NCBI GenBank assembly: GCA_014871385.1 | Contig: CM026426.1 | Location: forward strand, 76,869,524 to 76,933,523 | DNA length: 64,000 bases | Direction of reading: 5' to 3' | Source of the DNA: Ceratodon purpureus | Lineage: Eukaryota; Streptophyta; Bryopsida; Pseudoditrichales; Ditrichaceae | Part shown: positions 57,201-64,000 of the stretch, piece by piece | How the letters are laid out: every line of letters starts with the position of its first letter | Numbering within the stretch: the stretch's first letter is position 1 | Translations under genes and position numbers: made by a program | Notes under the pieces: model-generated | Seen by the model: only the letters and a program-made list of their open reading frames with translations | Databases searched by the model: none | Told to the model about the DNA's origin: nothing

Positions 57201-59516
57201 TCAACTGGAAAGCTGCAGAGTATTGAACACCTATTCACACAGATTATATGAAAACAAACGAAGATAACCGTGAAAGAAAGAAATCACTGTACCGGAAAGT
57301 CTCGTAAACTCAGTCTTCGGGAATAAGTACCAGACTATATTGACATCGACATTTGAAGTTGTGAATATAACTTTGAAACAACGTTACCGATATCTTTCGC
57401 CGAGAGGAAAACAGATACATTTACTCACGATGTGAATTATTAATCAATAGTTCATGTTGGACATATTAATTCTATACGATAATGGAATAGTGATCAACAT
57501 ACGCCTTCTACTTCATTACCAATTATCGAACCAACTAAACATACAGCACAACTTCAGATATTTGTTGAAATTTCAGAAGCACTAGTCACGACTTTCCGAA
57601 GGCATACGTGTTGGACAAGGTTTACATCACACACCTTCCAATATGGTAGAGCAAATAAAATGCTAGCCCGCTTCACACCATGCTCTTTGACCGGATCCTC
57701 ATCAGAGTCTGCTACGCCTCCCTCCCAAAGCCACTCCGCTCTTGCTCTCCCGAGCTCAAGTATTTCTGTACTAGACCGACGGTTTGGGAAAACTAAATCC
57801 TCGACTGAGTTGTTGAAGGGAGCTCTGGACCTGCAAAATCTATGGTCTGGACTGAGAAACCGACGGCACCCCAAGTATACCATCTTGTTAAGCACCCCTG
57901 AATGCTCCGAGCATGTTCCTCCTCCACAGATAGGGCACGCCACGTAACCTTTCACTGTTTGTCCCGATATAAGCCCGTAGGCGGGAAAATCATGAACCGT
58001 CCACATTAATATTGCTCTCATCACAAACGATCTGCTTCCCATCTCCTTCGCCATGTTAAGCGCCGGAATGCCGTGCCACAACTGGAGGAGATCACGTACG
58101 AGCGGTTTCAAGTAGACGTCCATTGTCTCGGAAGTAGGGGCCTTCGGACCGGGAATGAGTAATGATAAGTTAATGAAAAAATTCTTCGAAGCTAACCAAC
58201 CTGGAAAGTTATAAACGGCCACCAAAATTATGAATGTCGAGTGCTTGGAAGACTGGTTCCCATGAGGACATACACCATCTGCAATAAGCGCCAACCTAAG
58301 GTGTGTAGAGACGTCTGCGAATTCCGGGTACATCCTACTAATTTCGTGCCACTGTAAACTGTCGGCTAAAGACGTCATCACCCCTCCTATTGATCCAGCA
58401 CCTTCATAATGGTTCAGGAGTTTCGCAAGCTTGGGGCACTTATAAATCCGCCTCAGCTTGTCGATTAAAGGGAAGTACCTCAACACGGCGGAAGGAACTG
58501 TCATGGACCCTGGCACGTACCTCGAGCGTCCGCACTGAGGACATTCTGTCAAACGGCTATTTTCTTCCCCCTCAAAGAGGATGTGCCCGTCGGGGCAGCA
58601 GTGGATTCTTTCGTGTTCTAAACCGAGCCTGCGTATCATGGACTTCAGCTCATATGTTGTGCGGGGCAGGGAGTTAGACCGTGGCAGTAGAGTTCCAGCG
58701 AGGTACGTGAGAAGGGATGTCAAGAAATTGTCTCAGACCCCAAACACTGTTGACAGTGTCATTAAGACGATACCAGCCTGCAACCTGTTCTGAGAGCATC
58801 CATCATACAGAGGGTTCACACAGTCTTGAAGAACGTTTCCAAATAAGACCTCATCCTCCACAGTGTCTTCTTCCAAACCCATGTCGTCACCAACTTGGGC
58901 ATCCGCCTATGCATGTTCACGTTGGAGACTGTCGGCCCTCCCAAATGCATCATTAACCAACTGACGATATTCCACGTCCGATGTAGGTGGCCAAGTGTAC
59001 TCCCCCGCTGTATTACGTGCATTCCTGTGTCTGTAGTAAGGCTCGCCACCTTCCCTCCCATCCTGGGGTCCTTGAAGAGTACGACCGTCGACTGTCTGAT
59101 CAATAGATAGACCTTCAATAATTAGTCTTTTTAACTTATACAAGCATATAATCCAAAGGAGCAAACCAATTCAACTCCGCACCAAAGGTCGACATAATGA
59201 ATACATTGTGGTAAAAAGGGTACGGGCTGACTCTTACTACGTACCAAAATGGGATGAAGAAGAAAAGGGTCTCGGCCGAAATTCCGATGATGTTTAGCAA
59301 TGGTCTCGAATTTCCGAACCCTCCCTCCTCTGCAACGACGGCATGCACAGGGGTATTGTGAGAGCCCCAATCGATTTGCTATAGAACGCTCGATGTGGTC
59401 CGCGGGGTTGATCCGGACTTGCCTCATTGCTTTACTCCGAAGAAGGCTGCAACCATCCAGTCTGAGCGTTGTGTAGAGAAGCATCTGTTCACCAGTGGCA
59501 CGGGAGGGCACTGCAG
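54291..59516 (-). pseudogene. CACTA TNP2-type transposase (4 or more exons), two nonsense codons
   Basis: Exon 59245-59516 carries a transposase-associated-type Cys motif (YPCACRRCRGGRVRKF). Exon 57635-59112 carries the N-terminus of the Transposase_21 domain (NVLQDCVNPLYDGCSQNRLQ, LTYLAGTLLPRSNSLPRTTY, IHCCPDGHILFEGEE) through CPICGGGTCSEH to LPYWK. Exon 55265-56163 reads VDVMHCEKNLGENI and a DUF4218-type region (SHDYHMLIQDLLPVCMRDLG, then MWYPYER-like MYPYERYFKTLKG). Exon 54291-55083 is a DUF4216-type C-terminus (YGEFHQTILVGWWVKANYRG). GT-AG splice sites support all joins. Stops are TAG at 58908-58910 and TGA at 58733-58735, both in the second exon. Otherwise the gene is well preserved, so this is among the younger elements in the window. 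Confidence 0.85.
56164..57634 (-). other. Long intron of the CACTA transposase
   Basis: About 1.47 kb lies between GT (GTGTGTG at 57634) and AG (CTGTGCAG at 56164). It is AT-rich. No gene or recognisable insertion was seen. Confidence 0.6.
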
Positions 59517-59569
59517 CTAAAATGTGAAAAACTATCAATTTGTGAAACCGTATATGTGTTTTAGAAGAA

Positions 59570-59571
<2 letters not shown>

Positions 59572-59600
<29 letters not shown>
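59572..59600. repeat. Poly-A tract
   Basis: About 29 consecutive A, just upstream of the first recognised transposase exon. Confidence 0.9.
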
Positions 59601-59603
<3 letters not shown>

Positions 59604-60972
59604 ACATGCAAGAAGGAAGTGAAGTCAAATCATCACAGGGGCATCCTTACTTTGATGCGACTTTCCATTGTATAACGTCGAGTGTTTTTTCCGTGTACAA
59701 TATTATCATAGAGAAGGGATACAGTGATGCAGAACAAAACGCATCAAACGAGGAACGATGTTTAGCAAACCAGAGAAAACACTTATTACGTACCAAAGAA
59801 AACCAGAGAAAACCAGAGAAAACCATAATTTATTACGATATCGGTTTAAATTTTAATTGAGAGAAACATGGTTACTAACGTACAATTGCAAGCCAGTATT
59901 CAACCATTCAAACACCCTACCAGTGTGTTATACTTCTCCATCCACAAGACATAGCTGACGTAATGAATACCAAAATTCCACTCAAATGCAGGGCCGTTTA
60001 GGAACATTAAGGCTGAGTACCTGTAAATGGAGTTTGGTCTCGAACTGGAATGTGAGGGCATTGCATATCAAATAACCTGCAACCATCACCTCGTCAAATG
60101 TGTACTTAAATTATTCATATCTCAAGCTTCGAGTTCTGTCGCTACCGGTACTTATGCTAATACAACTAATACTGCATATATAAACCTCACCAACGGAATG
60201 TATACTTACCTGCCAAGTGATTCATAATGCAGTACAAGGCCCAGCCCTGTGCCATCCATTCCTGCATTTACGAAAGTTATCACGTGGTTAGGCCTGTGGC
60301 AAATATCCGATTCTCCTGAGCAGTTGAACTGCTGCAAGCAGATCATCGGAATAGGTCATTGAATTAAGTAATTTCAACTCTGAGGCATTCGTTCCTGCCA
60401 CGAGTAAGAATTTATTGCGTGAAAGAAGGGAGCCCCATGAATGCAGATACATTAACAACACGAACCTGAACGAATGATCCTAATAACAGAGACGACATAT
60501 CAACTAGTTAAAAAAAAATATTTAATAATCACACCGACATCACATGAGAATGTGAAGTTTAACCATCAGCAAGACAGCATATATGCGTTTAGTAATTTTG
60601 CGAACTACTTACCTCGACTGTTTTGGCCAATTATTGTGTTTTGAAGATATACTAATGTCCATTAAGCTTCTACATATTCATAGTACTTGATCCTGCACAG
60701 GATAAGCATAAGTGAGTGCAATGGCTTTGAAACAACATATTTATTCAGAATATGATATGATGGGCTTGCACATGCAAAACAATCAGCAGAGGGCATAAGA
60801 TGTGCGAATAAGCTCCCGAGACACACCCTAAACCTAACAAGATTTTAATACGGCAATCCCAAAGAAACGTCTGCTCTCCTACAATAGATAGTGCAATCGT
60901 GCGGGATGTTCATTGAGAAGGCAAACTAACCTCCCCGTTCACGAAGAGACGGTCCTTGGAGATGACAGGAGT
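59601..60972. other. CACTA 5' region, no gene recognised
   Basis: It contains a splice-donor-like site on the minus strand (CTTGGCAG then GTAAGTATAC, about 60206) similar in context to the one at 50955. This may be a 5' untranslated exon of the transposase. Nothing else is supported. Confidence 0.35.
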
Positions 60973-61281
60973 TCAGGGCAATACGATTTCCTTGCGCTGA
61001 GCGTGGACTAGCCCCAACATAGCTCTCACTCCGGCAACCCTAACCAAGAAACGAAGCGCCTTGCACAGCAGCAGGTAACTGATCTTGGTGACTACGTGAA
61101 AGAAGCGGTGCCACCGATTGTCGACGGTGACGCACATTTTCTTCGTATAGGGCTGAATCAGAAAACGATGCACGCTCTGAGGACATGCCAGATGTTGGAC
61201 ACAGACGTTTGTGGCAAAACACAGCACTCCTGAGGAGGCCAGAACAAATAACACGGGGCAACGTCTCTCTCTTGTTGCCAT
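60973..61281 (-). CDS. Small basic ORF of unknown function
   Basis: The minus frame from ATG 61281 (RERRCPVLFVLASSGVLC onward) gives about 102 residues with Cys-, Val- and Leu-rich segments and a basic C-terminus. It extends upstream without an ATG to 61488. No domain was recognised, and it may not be a gene. Confidence 0.25.
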   Translation of the reverse strand: MATRERRCPVLFVLASSGVLCFATNVCVQHLACPQSVHRFLIQPYTKKMCVTVDNRWHRFFHVVTKISYLLLCKALRFLVRVAGVRAMLGLVHAQRKEIVLP

Positions 61282-62273
61282 AACAAGCGTAGTTAATGGA
61301 AACGATGTGCAATGAGTATGTTGCAATTCAGTCATGAAGCTTTGAGAGAAGTAGACACTGTAATTTAACAGTACGACGGAACGGGCTGCGTGACTCACCT
61401 GTAAATGGGGCATTAAATGACCACCATCACAACCATCGCTTGACACGCTATACGACGACGTTGAGTCGTTGAACGCCCAAACGTACACTCAAGCGCACCG
61501 CGCTCCTCTCAACGGAAATACCGTCTGAAGCAGGTTCGGCGCCTAGAGAGAAGAAGTCACAGTGTTACTGTGGGAAAGCGTATCCTCAGACCCCACGCCA
61601 CACTCGTCGACTCGTTTCGAAGACGGAGATACCCGTGGCGGGTATAAGGTAATGTGTTTCCCACATGCCGAGAGAGGGCATGATCCGAGGTCGTACACGG
61701 CGGTGCAGTTGATCCTAAATTACACCTATGGAGTGGGAGCTGTTTTCAGAGTAATGAGACCAAGGCATTCCTGTAATCTTCGCACGGCAAGAACTCCGCT
61801 AGATGCAGAGTGCGACGGCAGTCGATGATTAGGCATGTAGCAAGCTAAAACGAAACCGTTTGTTTCCTCTACCAGGTTTTGTACCATGCACTCCTAATCA
61901 TCATTCTACTTAGGAGAATGAAGCGACGCAGGAATAGCTTCGAAAATTTAGGGCAACCTCCTTGACGACGCACTTCGCTTCCGATGGGGTTATGATAGAC
62001 AGTAGCGCAGTGTTATTTGATGCCATGGAGTCTACAGTTTTGTGCCTTTATAGTGTGTGCCAGAACGTGGTGTACGTATGATTCGGAAACAGAGTGGATA
62101 GAGGAACATAACCTCCTGAGCCAATGCAACAGCATATACAAAAAAAATAGGACCTTTATTTCATTACGAAGCTCATAGAGTCATAGAACACAATGCAGAG
62201 TACGTTTGGTCTGCATAAGACTGACTACATGCCGAGTAAATACGCCATGCCATACGAAACGAGGGGTCAGAAC

Positions 62274-62939
62274 TCAAGTATTCTGTGTTGAAACGTGGGG
62301 TTTTAACTCAGAACGTTGTCGCTTCGACCGCTGCACGGTCTTGTAACGATTTGCTCTTAGGAGCCCCTCCTTCATCTGCTCCTTCCTGGAGTAAGGGAGC
62401 TCCATGCAGTTGCTGTAAATGGTGGTGAGGTCTTCGTCCGGCCCGAACTCGTCTTCTTCAGCAGGTACTTGGGAGAGAAATTCTTCCCAGCTCATCTTGA
62501 GATAAGTCAGCTCAGGATCCGTACGCACTAATCGCAGATGCTCTTCAAATCTTCGTTTCCTCTGGAGAAGGTTGGCTGCCTCCAACCGCGTCGCTTGGGT
62601 TGGGCTCATTGGAGTCGAGGCTATGGGGACTTCAGCCTCGGTCCCCACATCCGGAGGCGCAACCTTTCGCTGTTTGTATGTACAAACTGGACAAGGTGCC
62701 CAACCTGAGAAATTAGGAGATGAAGGAGGCGACGGTGGTCGTGACAAAGGCTGGACCTGTGGAGAGTCTTTGGGCAACGAACTCGAACCAGGGTTACCTA
62801 TAGGCAAGATCTGATCAACTTTAATACCCCCTTCTCCACTACGCGGATTGCAATCCCTGTCTGGAGAGGATGGAACATCATTCCCATCATCAGAGTTGTA
62901 TCCAACACTATGCAAGAACATGTCGCTCACCGGTGCCAT
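62274..62939 (-). CDS. Hydrophilic ORF of unknown function in the CACTA region
   Basis: An open frame of about 221 codons from ATG 62939 to TGA. It has an acidic Ser/Asp/Pro-rich N-terminus (SDDGNDVPSSPDRD), a proline-rich stretch (PPSPPSSPNFSG), a single CPVC pair, a helical Arg/Leu/Glu region (EAANLLQRKRRFEEHLRLV), an acidic patch and a very basic C-terminus (YKTVQRSKRQRSELK). The layout resembles a nuclear regulatory protein, but no family is recognised. An acceptor-like TTTTCTGTCAAG lies just upstream. It could be an exon of a CACTA-encoded gene. Confidence 0.45.
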   Translation of the reverse strand: MAPVSDMFLHSVGYNSDDGNDVPSSPDRDCNPRSGEGGIKVDQILPIGNPGSSSLPKDSPQVQPLSRPPSPPSSPNFSGWAPCPVCTYKQRKVAPPDVGTEAEVPIASTPMSPTQATRLEAANLLQRKRRFEEHLRLVRTDPELTYLKMSWEEFLSQVPAEEDEFGPDEDLTTIYSNCMELPYSRKEQMKEGLLRANRYKTVQRSKRQRSELKPHVSTQNT

Positions 62940-62984
62940 GTTTCGCACTTGACAGAAAACACTATGACAAACGGGATGGCACAC

Positions 62985-64000
62985 AAGGAGACTCTAGATA
63001 ATACGCTGTCATTCTAGAGATCAGGAGAGAGCCTGCCGTGGAGGGGGTTGATAGGAGTTCCGGAAGGATGTTTCTATTTTCGTCACTGCAGTTATCTGTG
63101 GGAGAAGTGTCGAAGAGAGAGTGCTGTGTGCTACGTGGAACCGGAGTTCCACCGAGTTGGATGGCTTTCGATCTTGTCATAACATGTAGGTTTATGCATG
63201 TCCTTCCATTGATGCCACTCTTTTCGCTAGGCATCCCTTCAAATCCGACGCATGGATGGCCTATGGATCAGCAACGTCATCATGGAGAGCGGGGAAATGT
63301 GATCGGTTACCCTTATAAGTACGAAATTTACGCTGTGGCCAACTATGAAGTTAAGGAACTACGAAGGGGTAAGTTAGATTTCTTTGCAACTCCATTTGTC
63401 CTGTTCTGCACGATCATTGTAGTAGTATTTATGCTTTTTGCATAAATATTGGTTTCCCATTGAGGTTAGATGCAGTTGCAGTTGTGCATCTGTAAGTGAT
63501 GAGGGGAACATCAATAGAGCTTGACCATTGGAAGGTTTTTCGACTATCATATTCTAATTAAAATATATCTAGCAAGGGGAGATGTAGGCAGATGAACTGC
63601 CCCATGGAAGTCATTGGGAGCTTGCTACCATCGGGTCGCACATAGAGAGTAACGGGGTCACGACATTACGTTTTTGTATCCCCTAAACAGTTGAAGAGAC
63701 TCTGAGACATGTTTCATACCTTTGTTGTTGCTGGCATGCGAGCGAACAAGTGAGGGCATGGAGTGGGGAGCAGTTTAAGAAAGAGTGCAAGAGCTGTCTT
63801 TTTAGGAATGTGTAACCCTGTCAGTTGATAGTGCTGTTGTAGACAACCCTAACTATCGTTTTGCTGAGGAGCCGGGACGCAGGTTTTCAAGTTACAAGAG
63901 CCACGGACTCGATTTGGAACTGAAACGCGAGGTATGTTATTTTTCATAACCAATGTCATATGCATGAAAGCGTTAGTAGAAGTGTGTGTATCTACCTCAG
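62985..64000. other. Right edge, nothing recognised
   Basis: A 135-codon + ORF at 63038-63445 overlaps an open minus frame and shows no domain; I do not call it. No CACTA right terminus is seen. Confidence 0.4.

Larger units (their letters stand above)
50997..64000. mobile_element. CACTA (En/Spm) DNA transposon; right end not found
   Basis: CACTACAAGAAAA at 50997 is identical to the 13-bp En/Spm terminal repeat and points right, into a region with a TNP2-type transposase on the minus strand (54291-59516). A matching right terminus (TTTTCTTGTAGTG) was not seen before 64000, so the element probably runs past the window edge, or its right end has diverged. Other ORFs in it are on the minus strand: an unknown protein at 51448-51972 and others at 61.0-61.3 and 62.3-62.9 kb. 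Confidence 0.7.

Noticed and set aside
62041-62075. Possible CACTA right end (TTTATAGTG)
   Set aside because: The inverted sequence CACTATAAAGGCAC shares only about 8 of 13 bases with CACTACAAGAAAA, too little for a TIR.
1-64000. CRISPR arrays, operons, tRNA or rRNA genes
   Set aside because: The tandem arrays have no unique spacers of constant length. No cloverleaf or rRNA-like sequence was noticed, and gene structure is eukaryotic.

Overview
The window looks like nuclear DNA of a land plant, probably a bryophyte or another early-diverging lineage. The evidence is spliceosomal GT-AG introns, a Copia primer-binding site matching plant initiator Met tRNA, a CACTA terminus identical to the plant En/Spm end, a Stowaway-type MITE and plant PIF/Harbinger proteins. 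Nothing is bacterial in layout. The bryophyte assignment rests on a general impression of the RING and ParB-like protein families and is weak. Almost everything is transposon-derived; I see no tRNA, rRNA or CRISPR.

Layout. 1-601 is the end of a hAT-type element that continues off the left edge. 602-7785 is a decayed PIF/Harbinger element: a Myb-like ORF1 on + and a DDE transposase on -, ending in a TIR next to TTA. 7.8-14.7 kb is AT-rich non-coding DNA with three small TIR elements and, at 13.8-14.3 kb, a pseudogene whose intact relative lies at 51.4-52.0 kb. 14761-23211 is a complete 8.45-kb hAT element with a perfect 8-bp target duplication (CCAATGAA). Besides a core-deleted transposase it carries a degenerate protein-kinase gene and a RING-H2 gene. 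GC-rich tandem arrays (unit GCTCGCGCCCCC) sit near both ends and between its genes.

23.26-28.1 kb holds a broken 12-exon gene on - with a ParB-like motif followed by an N6/N4 DNA-methyltransferase-like C-terminus. 740 bp away and divergent is a decayed DDE (MULE-like) transposase gene on + (28.95-35.78 kb). It is interrupted by a 253-bp MITE and by a second, non-autonomous hAT element (31707-35219) with about 800-bp arms that can fold into a giant hairpin. 35.8-38.5 kb is a degraded minus-strand retroelement. 38.9-44.2 kb is a plus-strand Gag-protease-only retroelement containing a pentapeptide-repeat block and a high density of GCCGAC. 44.19-50.23 kb is a two-exon minus-strand gene of unknown function whose intron holds a complete but dead Copia element (44897-49595, TSD ACCTT). 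From 50997 to the right edge lies a large CACTA element with a nearly intact multi-exon TNP2-type transposase on -, plus other minus-strand ORFs.

How the parts relate. The region is a record of nested insertions: MITEs and hAT elements into older transposase genes, and Copia into an intron. Where I could read through broken ORFs, nearly all premature stops are explained by single C-to-T or G-to-A changes. Four Copia Trp codons became TAG in a CTAG context, as expected from deamination at CHG-methylated CTGG sites. The two most interesting systems are the hAT element with kinase and RING cargo, and the eukaryotic ParB-methyltransferase gene facing a DDE transposase.
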